Translations under genes and position numbers: made by a program
Assembly (NCBI RefSeq): GCF_002441885.1
Contig: NZ_JXJT01000007.1
Location: 1 to 64,000, forward strand
DNA length: 64,000 nt
Source: Pseudolactococcus chungangensis CAU 28 = DSM 22330
Lineage (GTDB): Bacteria; Bacillota; Bacilli; Lactobacillales; Streptococcaceae
Direction of reading: 5' to 3'
In this document: piece after piece, positions 1-8,683 of the stretch
Layout: every line of letters starts with the position of its first letter
How positions within the stretch are numbered: the first letter of the stretch is position 1
Notes under the pieces: generated by a model
What the model was told of the DNA's origin: nothing
Seen by the model: the letters and a program-made list of their open reading frames with translations, nothing else
Databases searched by the model: none

Positions 1-1
1 T

Positions 2-451
2 GATTTAGATTTACCGAATTGGTCACGTTATAGCGATAATATCTTGTTTAACCAATATGATAGCAATCTTCCATTAGCTTACGATAACTGGTACTGGCAA
101 GATTGGCAGTCTTACTATACAGATAACCGTTTTCCAACCTCTTTGGCACCGTTAACAGTTCTAAAACAACAAGCCTTTGCTTTAAGCTATGGCGATATCC
201 AAAGTCTGGATAAAAGCACGTTTTATGATGATAATCTGAATTGGAACTCGAATGCCAACCAAAGTGACACTGGTTATTACAGTACTTTGTTAGACTTTAC
301 AGCTATTGATGCCAACTACCCTTACTTTTGGCTTCGGTCGGCCGGCTACGACTTTTATGCTGCGGGCGCGGTCCTCAGTGGCAGCTTCTTCAACGGTGAT
401 GTGAACTACGGCCTGCCGGTTCGTCCCGCTTTAGCAATCCAATTAAGTTAA
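2..451 (+). CDS. DGR target protein, C-terminal part (5' end outside window)
   Basis: The reading frame is open from base 2 to a stop at 449-451, so about 149 C-terminal residues are visible and the start lies upstream of the window; the TTG at 44 is an internal Leu. The protein is rich in Trp, Tyr, Asn and Asp and ends in FWLRSAG...LPVRPALAIQLS. A WLRS...VRPAL tail is typical of the C-type-lectin-like / DUF6273-like domains that serve as display scaffolds. The last third is the variable repeat of a retroelement whose other parts follow downstream, so the protein is inferred to be a ligand-binding protein with hypervariable surface residues. No signal peptide or anchor can be judged because the N-terminus is missing. 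Family assignment is by pattern only. Confidence 0.8.
   Translation, partial: DLDLPNWSRYSDNILFNQYDSNLPLAYDNWYWQDWQSYYTDNRFPTSLAPLTVLKQQAFALSYGDIQSLDKSTFYDDNLNWNSNANQSDTGYYSTLLDFTAIDANYPYFWLRSAGYDFYAAGAVLSGSFFNGDVNYGLPVRPALAIQLS
326..428 (+). repeat. DGR variable repeat (VR)
   Basis: This 103-bp stretch at the 3' end of the target gene aligns to the 106-bp copy at 1154-1259. Differences are 17 substitutions, all opposite adenines of the other copy (332, 347, 350, 354, 359, 360, 374, 375, 378, 384, 389, 390, 395, 396, 398, 407, 410), one T-to-C change at 413, and one missing AAC codon. Identity runs to the invariant GCCGGTTCGTCCCG end (415-428), the likely initiation-of-mutagenic-homing side. 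Adenine-only change is the signature of mutagenic retrohoming. Confidence 0.93.
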
Positions 452-678
452 CAATCTAGCATCTATCATCTCATATCTCACTGCCGAAAAGGCAGTGGGG
501 GCAAGCATTTGAATCAGATGTTTTGCCAAAATAAAGTAACTCTCTTATTCGTTTGAGCAAGAAAGTTTAAAGTCTGGAATCAATCGGACTAGGGCGTAAA
601 AGTGAGAGGAATTTGGAGAAGCGAAATCAAAAAAAGACAATTAAGCAGTCGTATTAATATCTTGAAGAGGAGAGAAAG
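452..678. other. Intergenic region between DGR target and accessory gene, with hairpin
   Basis: No convincing gene. A perfect 7-bp hairpin, CACTGCC-GAAAA-GGCAGTG, lies at 479-497, starting 27 nt after the target stop codon and 50 nt after the VR end. It is followed by GGGGCAAG rather than a T run, so it does not look like an intrinsic terminator. In the Bordetella phage BPP-1 retroelement a hairpin/cruciform with a GAAA-type loop just downstream of the VR aids target recognition; this could be its counterpart (inference). A GAGGAGAG ribosome-binding site for the next gene is at 666-673. Confidence 0.5.
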
Positions 679-1104
679 TTGGGGTTAAAAACACACCATC
701 CGGGTGATAGCCCACTTAAGGTACTGACGTATGGCAATGATCTGATGAGCTATGTCTTACGCGTTACACAAAATTCACCCAAACAATATCGTTTCACCTT
801 TATTACTCGGTTACAAAATTTGACCATGGACGTTGTTGAGCTGATGCTCTTAGCCAACAATATCTATGTCACTAAGGCGAATATCACAACCACCGCTGAA
901 AAACGTCTGAGCTATCAGCACCAGGCGTTAAGTAAGCTCCAAGCACTCAACTACTTTAGTATGGAGGCACAAAAATATCAGGCGATAACCTTTAAACACG
1001 CTACACAAATTAATAAGCAAGGAATCATCTGTATTCAGTATTTACAAGCTTGGATTAAAAGTGATCGAAGTCGCTATCAGAAAATTTATGCCTCCCTATC
1101 ATGA
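679..1104 (+). CDS. avd: DGR accessory protein, Avd-like four-helix bundle
   Basis: The 141-residue basic, mostly helical protein lies between the VR-bearing gene and the template repeat, the usual place for the accessory variability determinant. The segment SPKQYRFTFITRLQNLTMDVVELMLLAN (about residues 31-58) fits the PK-x-RF...helix pattern of Avd / S23-type four-helix bundles. Avd proteins form pentamers that bind the reverse transcriptase and template RNA and are required for mutagenic retrohoming. The start is a TTG at 679, chosen because GAGGAGAG precedes it; a slightly later start is possible. Assignment rests on helix pattern and context, so the role is well supported but the family match is moderate. 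Confidence 0.75.
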   Translation: MGLKTHHPGDSPLKVLTYGNDLMSYVLRVTQNSPKQYRFTFITRLQNLTMDVVELMLLANNIYVTKANITTTAEKRLSYQHQALSKLQALNYFSMEAQKYQAITFKHATQINKQGIICIQYLQAWIKSDRSRYQKIYASLS

Positions 1105-1153
1105 TTCTTTTGAAACGGTCACACATTGACACTAGGCGGACATCGTCGCGAGT

Positions 1154-1259
1154 TTTTGGATTCGGTCGGCCGGCAACAACTATTATAATGCGGGCGCGGT
1201 CAACAATGGCAACTTCAACAACAACAATAATGTGAACAACAGCTTGCCGGTTCGTCCCG
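1154..1259 (+). repeat. DGR template repeat (TR), non-coding
   Basis: This 106-bp template copy of the VR lies 49 bp after the accessory gene. Read in the VR frame it encodes FWIRSAGNNYYNAGAV followed by an Asn-rich run and LPVRP. It has 30 adenines, nearly all at first or second positions of AAC, AAT, TAT, ATT or AGC codons. All these codons end in C or T, so random replacement of A can never create a stop codon. No start codon or ribosome-binding site precedes it, and the frame stops at 1262-1264, as expected for an RNA template. Confidence 0.93.
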
Positions 1260-1876
1260 ATTGACCTTATAATGTGGAACAAAACGAGGCGCATGGTGTA
1301 TTCAAATCGTTTTGTCAGAGTCAAGGTAAAGGAATGTGTGTGAAGTCTGTCTTTTCCTACGTTTAGGGAGACAATAGGGCAAGACAGACTTCGTCCGACA
1401 GATTGCAAAATCTGTAAAAAATAGTGGGCTGATATCTTTACGCACATGTGAATGTGTTTAAAGGCATCCGGTGTGAAATCTATACCCAGTCTACAAAATG
1501 CTATCGAATTCCCTGGGAACAAGTGCCGTCGAAAGCACTTGTTTCATACTGATATAGTGATACTCAAATACCTAAAAAAGAAAACATTTTGGGCTGATTT
1601 TCGCCATTTTGTCGATTAACTGATGGCATCTTTGTTACCTTTATCCATCGCTTGGAAGCGATGCTTTCAATTATCTTTGCGCTTTAGCATTGGCACTTTT
1701 CGCTTTAGCGCATTACGTGCCATGCGATATACAGTAGACTTGATTTTTGAAAAAAATCTTAGTCGCTGGATTACCACTTAGCCGTTGAATAACTGACAAA
1801 AATCATCTCAAAAATCGTGTTCCTTTTTTAGATACCTTAGTATAATCATGCTAAAATGGCTTAGCAATGGAGAAAA
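1260..1876 (+). other. Long TR-RT spacer with RNA hairpins and a dispersed repeat
   Basis: This 617-nt non-coding stretch separates template and reverse transcriptase. Right after the TR there is a perfect 12-bp stem (1342-1353 with 1381-1392) enclosing a small CCTA/TAGG hairpin. Next is a 7-bp stem with a GCAA tetraloop (1398-1415), then an 8-bp stem at 1519-1542. These are placed where the TR RNA of other retroelements carries a structured region bound by RT-Avd. From about 1559 to 1832 the sequence resembles an intergenic repeat found again near 54.9 kb. A TATAAT at 1841-1846 with a weak -35 could drive the reverse transcriptase gene. Confidence 0.55.
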
Positions 1877-2929
1877 ATGAATTTTGAACAGCTTACCTCT
1901 TTATCTGCTCTATATCAAGCACATTTAAGGGCACGTAAAGGACAACGTCATAAAGGTGAAGTCATTCGTTATGACTTGCACGCCATGGAAAATTTGATCA
2001 AACTTCAAAAGAAACTTGAAACAGGTAGACTAAAGCGGATAAAGTACTATCATTTTAAGGTTTATGACCCAAAAGTGAGAGACATCTATGCGACGAACTA
2101 TGAAACGCGTGTTTTATTACATGGTATCTGTGATGAAATTTTAGAGCCTCTCGTCAGCAAGCGTCTGATTTATGATAATGCTGCTTGTCAGAAAGGCAAA
2201 GGGACACATTTTGCCCTCAAACGTTTCACACATTTTATGGTTCAGCATTATAAAAGACATGGTCAATCAGGGTATATCCTAAAATGTGACATTCATAAAT
2301 ACTTTGACTCTATCAATCATGCGGTGCTCAAGAAAAAACTGACACGTGTTATTAAAGATAGACGTATTCTAGCGCTTTTAGATATGATTATTGACAGTTA
2401 TCATACGGTAGGAAAGGAAGGAGTGGGTCTTCCTTTGGGAAATCAGACCAGTCAATGGTTTGCTATTTTTTATCTTGATTGGCTAGATCGCTTCTTAAAA
2501 GAAGAGAAACGCCTACTTCATTATAGTCGCTATATGGATGACTTTGTCATGATACATCAGAGCAAACAAGTTTTAAGACAGGTTTGGTCAGAAATCAAGC
2601 AGGAACTAGAAAAAGAAAAATTAACCTTAAATCCCAAAACACAACTCACCAAACTTTCAAATGGTGTGACATATTTAGGATTTCGTTTTTCCCTGAGTGA
2701 GACAGGAAAAGTCATTCGTCGATTAAGAGGACAGTCAAAAATCCGAATGAATAAACGAGTTAAACAGGTTTTAAGAGACTATGAAAGTGGTACTATCAAA
2801 TTTGAGCAGCTTCAAAGTACTTTGATGAGCTATCAGGGGCATCTCAAGTACGGGACGACCTATCGTTTACGACAGAAAAATAGGCGACTTTGTTGGCGTT
2901 TAGGGAAAAATAAAAGTATGGATAGGTAA
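1877..2929 (+). CDS. DGR reverse transcriptase
   Basis: The 350-residue reverse transcriptase has palm motif YILKCDIHKYFDSINH (about 134-149), LPLGNQTSQ (about 188-196) and the catalytic YMDDF (about 222-226). The LGNQTSQ form, with SQ in place of the SP of retroviral and group II enzymes, is the hallmark of DGR enzymes. It copies the TR RNA into cDNA with errors at adenines, and this cDNA then replaces the VR. There is no endonuclease or maturase domain, and its length is normal for the family. ATG 1877 follows ATGGAGAAAA. A strong terminator follows, so it is the last gene of the cassette. Confidence 0.95.
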   Translation: MNFEQLTSLSALYQAHLRARKGQRHKGEVIRYDLHAMENLIKLQKKLETGRLKRIKYYHFKVYDPKVRDIYATNYETRVLLHGICDEILEPLVSKRLIYDNAACQKGKGTHFALKRFTHFMVQHYKRHGQSGYILKCDIHKYFDSINHAVLKKKLTRVIKDRRILALLDMIIDSYHTVGKEGVGLPLGNQTSQWFAIFYLDWLDRFLKEEKRLLHYSRYMDDFVMIHQSKQVLRQVWSEIKQELEKEKLTLNPKTQLTKLSNGVTYLGFRFSLSETGKVIRRLRGQSKIRMNKRVKQVLRDYESGTIKFEQLQSTLMSYQGHLKYGTTYRLRQKNRRLCWRLGKNKSMDR

Positions 2930-2939
2930 TAGATGTACA

Positions 2940-2970
2940 CCAGTCACTAATTGAAGTGACTGGTTTTTTA
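2940..2970 (+). terminator. Intrinsic terminator after the DGR reverse transcriptase
   Basis: A 9-bp stem, CCAGTCACT with AGTGACTGG (2940-2948 and 2955-2963), has a 6-nt loop and is followed by TTTTTT. It closes the retroelement cassette on the right. Confidence 0.85.
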
Positions 2971-3052
2971 TACAAGTTGGAACAAGAAGTTGTACGCGAT
3001 ATACTCAGTCAGGCTAATTTTGAAATCTTGGCTAACTTCGGCATATGGCATC

Positions 3053-3096
3053 AAAAACCCCACATTGACAGCCTTTCAAAGGCTATCAATGTGGGG
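3053..3096 (-). terminator. Terminator of exoA (minus strand)
   Basis: A hairpin at 3058-3096 has an 18-bp stem with one mismatch, starting CCCCACATTGA. It is preceded on the plus strand by AAAAA (3053-3057), so on the minus strand a long stem is followed by TTTTT, directly downstream of exoA. Confidence 0.8.
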
Positions 3097-3114
3097 CGTA
3101 GACATGATGAAAGC

Positions 3115-3948
3115 TTATAGGTCGATTTCAAGCAAGATAGGGGTGTGGTCTTGTCTGGCACCGGAGTCAATCATGTCAGATGCACTGATATGCTCAGCAA
3201 TACGATCTGAGGTGATGAAATAGTCAATCCGCCACCCTGCGTTGTTGATTTTACTTGTTTTAGAGCGTTGTGCCCACCAAGAATAAACATTTGGGATTTG
3301 TCCATGGACATGTCGGAAAGTATCCGTAAATCCTGCTGCTAGTAAATTTGTAAAACCTTGACGTTCTTCATCTGTAAAACCAGGTGAATTGCGATTATTA
3401 TTAGGATGTGCCAAGTCAATTTCGAAGTGAGCGACATTATAGTCACCTGTCGCAATGACTGGTTTTTTTGCGTCAAGTTCAAGGAGGTAATCTCGGTATT
3501 TCTCATCCCAAATTTGGCGTTCTGCTAGGCGTTTCAAGCCATCACCTGCATTGGGCGTATAGACTTGGGTCAGGTAGAAATTATCAAATTCTAAGGAAAT
3601 AATGCGACCTTCACTGTCCATTGTCGAAGGCGCACCGATTTCTGGCGTTTCAATGGTGACAGACAACTCTTGTTTGTAGAGAAACATTGTCCCAGCATAG
3701 CCTTTGCGAGCAGGCTCAACGGATGAACGCCATGCGATGGCATAACCAGGGAACCGCTCAGCTAGGATTTTTAAGTGCTTTTTGGTTGGGCCTTTGGCAG
3801 ATAGTTTGGTTTCTTGAAGGGCGATGACATCTGCGTTCAGGTCTGCGAGGTTTGTTAGGACAGCTTGCGAGAGTTGGGCACGTGGGGAATCGCTGGTCAA
3901 GGCAGCGTTTAGGGAATCAATATTCCAAGAGATAAATTTCATTTTCAT
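3115..3948 (-). CDS. exoA: Exodeoxyribonuclease III family AP endonuclease
   Basis: The 277-residue enzyme is full length for the streptococcal ExoA / ExoIII group. Visible are the metal-binding Glu motif LQETKLS, GDYNVAHFEIDLA with the catalytic Asp/Asn, RIDYF and the C-terminal DHTPI histidine motif. It cleaves DNA 5' to abasic sites and removes blocked 3' ends in base excision repair. The start at 3948 follows an extended -10 (TGGTATAAT, 3964-3956) by only 7 nt, with no ribosome-binding site, so the mRNA is probably leaderless; ATG 3942 is an alternative start. A dyad, ACCAGA-AA-TCTGGT (3961-3974), overlaps the -10 region. Confidence 0.93.
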   Translation of the reverse strand: MKMKFISWNIDSLNAALTSDSPRAQLSQAVLTNLADLNADVIALQETKLSAKGPTKKHLKILAERFPGYAIAWRSSVEPARKGYAGTMFLYKQELSVTIETPEIGAPSTMDSEGRIISLEFDNFYLTQVYTPNAGDGLKRLAERQIWDEKYRDYLLELDAKKPVIATGDYNVAHFEIDLAHPNNNRNSPGFTDEERQGFTNLLAAGFTDTFRHVHGQIPNVYSWWAQRSKTSKINNAGWRIDYFITSDRIAEHISASDMIDSGARQDHTPILLEIDL

Positions 3949-3960
3949 AGGTTTTATTAT

Positions 3961-3974
3961 ACCAGAAATCTGGT
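3961..3974. promoter_or_regulatory. Dyad overlapping the exoA -10 element
   Basis: ACCAGA-AA-TCTGGT is a perfect 6-bp inverted repeat that overlaps the extended -10 of the minus-strand exoA promoter. It could be an operator. No regulator is known from this window. Confidence 0.35.
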
Positions 3975-4163
3975 GTATTTAAGGGGAAAAGCCCTTGATC
4001 ACAATAGGAATCGCTAAAAACAGCAAATGGCTTGTTGTTCTTTTCTAATCTTTAAGATTTATTGTTTAGGTATTTGAGTATAGTATCTCTCATTTACTGT
4101 TCTTTGTAGTCAATATCCGTATCGACTATGAGACAGGCGACTTAAAGTAAAGGAGGGGATTAC

Positions 4164-4395
4164 TTAATATCTATTATTCCAGAAAGCTGAACCACCAGTC
4201 AAGGATTTGCTTCAGTATTATTTGCTATACTTGTTGCAGTTTGTCCCCAGTTTACCTAAATTGTTCTTGTTTTTTATTAACGTATAAGGCATTTCCGTAG
4301 TATTTCCCACCTTCAATTGCTATCATCTCATCTTCTGAACGTGTTGAAATCTTATCAAGTGCTACGATGTTGTCCAATGAATTTTCGTTTGTCAT
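4164..4395 (-). pseudogene. Decayed class IIa (pediocin-like) bacteriocin gene
   Basis: ATG 4395 with a good AGGAGG site (4407-4402) starts a 47-codon frame. A 30-residue double-glycine leader ends in MIAIEGG, followed by KYYGN, the hallmark start of mature pediocin-like bacteriocins. The frame stops early, at 4252. Shifting frame restores NWGQTATSIANNTEAN and, after a second shift, SLTGGSAFWNN, both class IIa features. The expected YGNGV/L reads YGNAL and the Cys residues are lost. Two frameshifts plus lost cysteines indicate a dead gene. No immunity gene follows downstream. Mature class IIa peptides open pores via the mannose PTS. Confidence 0.8.
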
Positions 4396-6759
<2,364 letters not shown>

Positions 6760-6761
6760 AA

Positions 6762-7097
6762 ATGGCGATAACTACTGAAATCTGTGAGTTGCTGATTCTG
6801 GTCATGAATATCGTAGCCGTTTTGGTCTTGATTTGTGGCGTCGTCAAGGCAACAGTCAAATTTATCAAAAATGAGGTGAGTCATGCTGATAAGGCGAGTG
6901 TTTTGCGCACAATCAAAAATGACCTTGGGGCTTACGTTTTATTCTCCTTAGAAGTTTTGATTGCAGCAGATATCGTTGAAAGTATTATTAAACCAACTTT
7001 TGAGGACATTGGTAAACTTGCAGCTTTGGTCGTGATTCGCACAGTCATTTCTTATTTTTTAGGTAAGGAAATTGATCAGGAAACAGAAAAGAATTGA
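6762..7097 (+). CDS. DUF1622 membrane protein
   Basis: This 111-residue protein has three hydrophobic segments (about 8-28, 55-70 and 82-100). The C-terminal pattern LEVLIAADIVESII...LAALVVIRTVISYFLGKEI is characteristic of DUF1622. Function is unknown. It starts 2 nt after the metG stop, so it is probably cotranscribed with metG. Confidence 0.8.
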   Translation: MAITTEICELLILVMNIVAVLVLICGVVKATVKFIKNEVSHADKASVLRTIKNDLGAYVLFSLEVLIAADIVESIIKPTFEDIGKLAALVVIRTVISYFLGKEIDQETEKN

Positions 7098-7127
7098 TAA
7101 GAAGGAATAAGGAGGAGACTCCTTATT

Positions 7128-7598
7128 TTGGTATTTCACAAGATGATAAGAGAATTGAAACGGGGTGAGTCCCTACCGTGGACACTATTATTAAACGCTG
7201 ACCCAGATCGTGCGATTGTCGAGGCTTATATGTCAAAGTCTCGTGTGTTTGTTGCTGAAAATGGTGAGCAGGCTATATTAGGCGTGTTAGTGCTGATGCC
7301 ATTGTCAGAAAACCATCACTATGAAATTATGAATGTGTCTGTTGATCCAGCCCACTTTAGGCAAGGTATCGGCAGAGCCTTGATGACTGATGCGCTTACG
7401 ACTATTCAATCACGTGACGCTCAAGCTGTGATTTGGATAAGAACGGGAGACTTGACGGTCGATGCGATTGGTTTATATGAATCCGTCGGATTTGAAATTG
7501 TTGACGTGATTAAGGATTATTTTGTGACGCATTATGCTGAGCCGATTTATGAGAGCGGTGAGCTATTGCGCAATCAAGTGGTGATGAGGCTAGGATAA
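7128..7598 (+). CDS. GNAT family N-acetyltransferase
   Basis: The 156-residue protein has the acetyl-CoA-binding pattern VSVDPAHFRQGIGRALM (RQGIGRA) and a C-terminal GLYESVGFE strand, typical of GNAT enzymes. The substrate cannot be told. TTG 7128 is the likely start because GGAGGAG (7111-7117) fits it; ATG 7143 is too far from the site. The stop overlaps the next gene (TAATG). Confidence 0.8.
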   Translation: MVFHKMIRELKRGESLPWTLLLNADPDRAIVEAYMSKSRVFVAENGEQAILGVLVLMPLSENHHYEIMNVSVDPAHFRQGIGRALMTDALTTIQSRDAQAVIWIRTGDLTVDAIGLYESVGFEIVDVIKDYFVTHYAEPIYESGELLRNQVVMRLG

Positions 7599-7888
7599 TG
7601 ACTTTATATGATGACGTGAAAGCTCACTATTTTAATGTGCCGATGACGGGTGATATTCTTGAAGATGTCAAGCGCGTTTGTACTGCAAATCAAGCGACAC
7701 ATGCCTATTTGTGGCGGCATTTATTAAATGTTGCTAATGAGGCGAAAAAGCTTGCAAAACGGTTTGATTTGGATGAGGATGCGATGGCTCAATTCTTTAT
7801 CAATTATTTATATCATAGTGATTTATTGGTGATGCCTCCATGGTTAATCGAGGCGCATGATTTTTATGAGGACAGGGTCTTAAGATAA
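7598..7888 (+). CDS. Small hypothetical protein, weakly HD-domain-like
   Basis: This 96-residue soluble protein is coupled to the GNAT gene through TAATG. THAYLWRHLLNVANEAKKLAKRF resembles the first helix of HD-domain phosphohydrolases, but the HD pair is absent: the sequence reads NYLYHSD. It may be a shortened or diverged HD protein. I do not recognise a specific family. Confidence 0.55.
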   Translation: MTLYDDVKAHYFNVPMTGDILEDVKRVCTANQATHAYLWRHLLNVANEAKKLAKRFDLDEDAMAQFFINYLYHSDLLVMPPWLIEAHDFYEDRVLR

Positions 7889-7948
7889 ATTCAGAATATC
7901 ATGATTAGGTCTGATTGGTGAGAAAGTGCGAAAATCGGTACTTTTTGG

Positions 7949-7954
7949 TATAAT
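7949..7954 (+). promoter_or_regulatory. -10 element of the rnc-smc-ftsY operon
   Basis: TATAAT is preceded by TTTGG (extended form) and lies 7 nt before the ATG chosen for rnc, so transcription should begin at or next to that start codon. Confidence 0.6.
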
Positions 7955-7961
7955 GGAGACA

Positions 7962-8681
7962 ATGGAAACTTTACAAGAAAAATTAAGAGCGTTTCAGATT
8001 AGTTTTGATAAGCCTGAGCTATTAGAAGAAGCTTTTACACATAAATCTTATTATTTTGAGCATAAAAATTCGAGTGTCTTTCATAATGAACGCTTAGAAT
8101 TTTTAGGGGATGCAGCGCTAGGGTTTATCGTTGTTGAATATCTCTACAAAGCCTATCCGCATGAGCGTGAGGGTATTTTAACTGAAAAGAAAATTTCAAT
8201 CGTTCGCAGGGAGTCTCTTGCGGACTTTTCGCGTAAACTAGGGTTTGATCAGTATTTGAAACTCGGGAATGGTGAAGAAAAAGGTGGTGGTCGTGAAAAT
8301 GATGCCAATCTGGAAAATTTATTTGAGGCTTTTCTAGGTGCCTTATTGATGGATAAAGATTTGGCTGCAGTTAAAAAATTTATTTATGATGTGATGATTC
8401 CTGAGATTGAAAATGGGTCTTATGATAAAGTCACGGACTATAAATCTGCCTTACAAGAGATTTTTTATACAGCAGGCCAAATTGATAAAAACAATAAAAT
8501 TCCACTTGAATATATCGTCGTTGGGAAAAGTGGTCCGGTGCATGCGCCTGTTTTTGAGGTGGATGTGGTATTTGAGGGACGCGCTATTGGTCGCGGCAAA
8601 GGAAAATCTAAGAAAATTGCGGAGCAAGATGCGGCACGTTCAGCTTTCTTAAAACAGAAAAATCAACAAAAGGGTAACTAG
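7962..8681 (+). CDS. rnc: Ribonuclease III
   Basis: The 239-residue enzyme cleaves double-stranded RNA in rRNA processing and antisense decay. The signature NERLEFLGDAALG near residue 45 carries catalytic Glu/Asp residues. A second acidic site, LENLFEAFLGAL, is near 120. The dsRNA-binding domain is at about 160-235 (DYKSALQEIF...GKGKSKKIAEQDAA). The start was set at ATG 7962 because the -10 overlaps the upstream ATG 7953. It is probably leaderless, and it heads an operon with smc, a HAD gene and ftsY. Confidence 0.95.
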   Translation: METLQEKLRAFQISFDKPELLEEAFTHKSYYFEHKNSSVFHNERLEFLGDAALGFIVVEYLYKAYPHEREGILTEKKISIVRRESLADFSRKLGFDQYLKLGNGEEKGGGRENDANLENLFEAFLGALLMDKDLAAVKKFIYDVMIPEIENGSYDKVTDYKSALQEIFYTAGQIDKNNKIPLEYIVVGKSGPVHAPVFEVDVVFEGRAIGRGKGKSKKIAEQDAARSAFLKQKNQQKGN

Positions 8682-8683
8682 GC

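Noticed and set aside
44..46. TTG 44 as start of the first gene
   Set aside because: The same frame is open to the window edge and the sequence before it (DLDLPNWSRYSDN) reads like the protein, so the codon is internal.
1154..1259. TR as a simple recombination duplicate or assembly artefact of the VR
   Set aside because: Differences are almost confined to adenines of one copy, which neither duplication drift nor assembly error would produce, and an RT with DGR motifs lies next to it.
1055..1522. 155-codon minus-strand frame crossing the template repeat
   Set aside because: It is the antisense of the TR and of structured non-coding sequence, with no ribosome-binding site or recognisable domain. 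The TR is better explained as a DGR template.
2990..3223. 77-codon plus-strand frame between the DGR and exoA
   Set aside because: It runs through the exoA terminator and the exoA coding end on the opposite strand and shows no domain.
3949..4163. Search for a bacteriocin immunity gene next to the bacteriocin remnant
   Set aside because: No frame of suitable length with a start signal is present on either strand.
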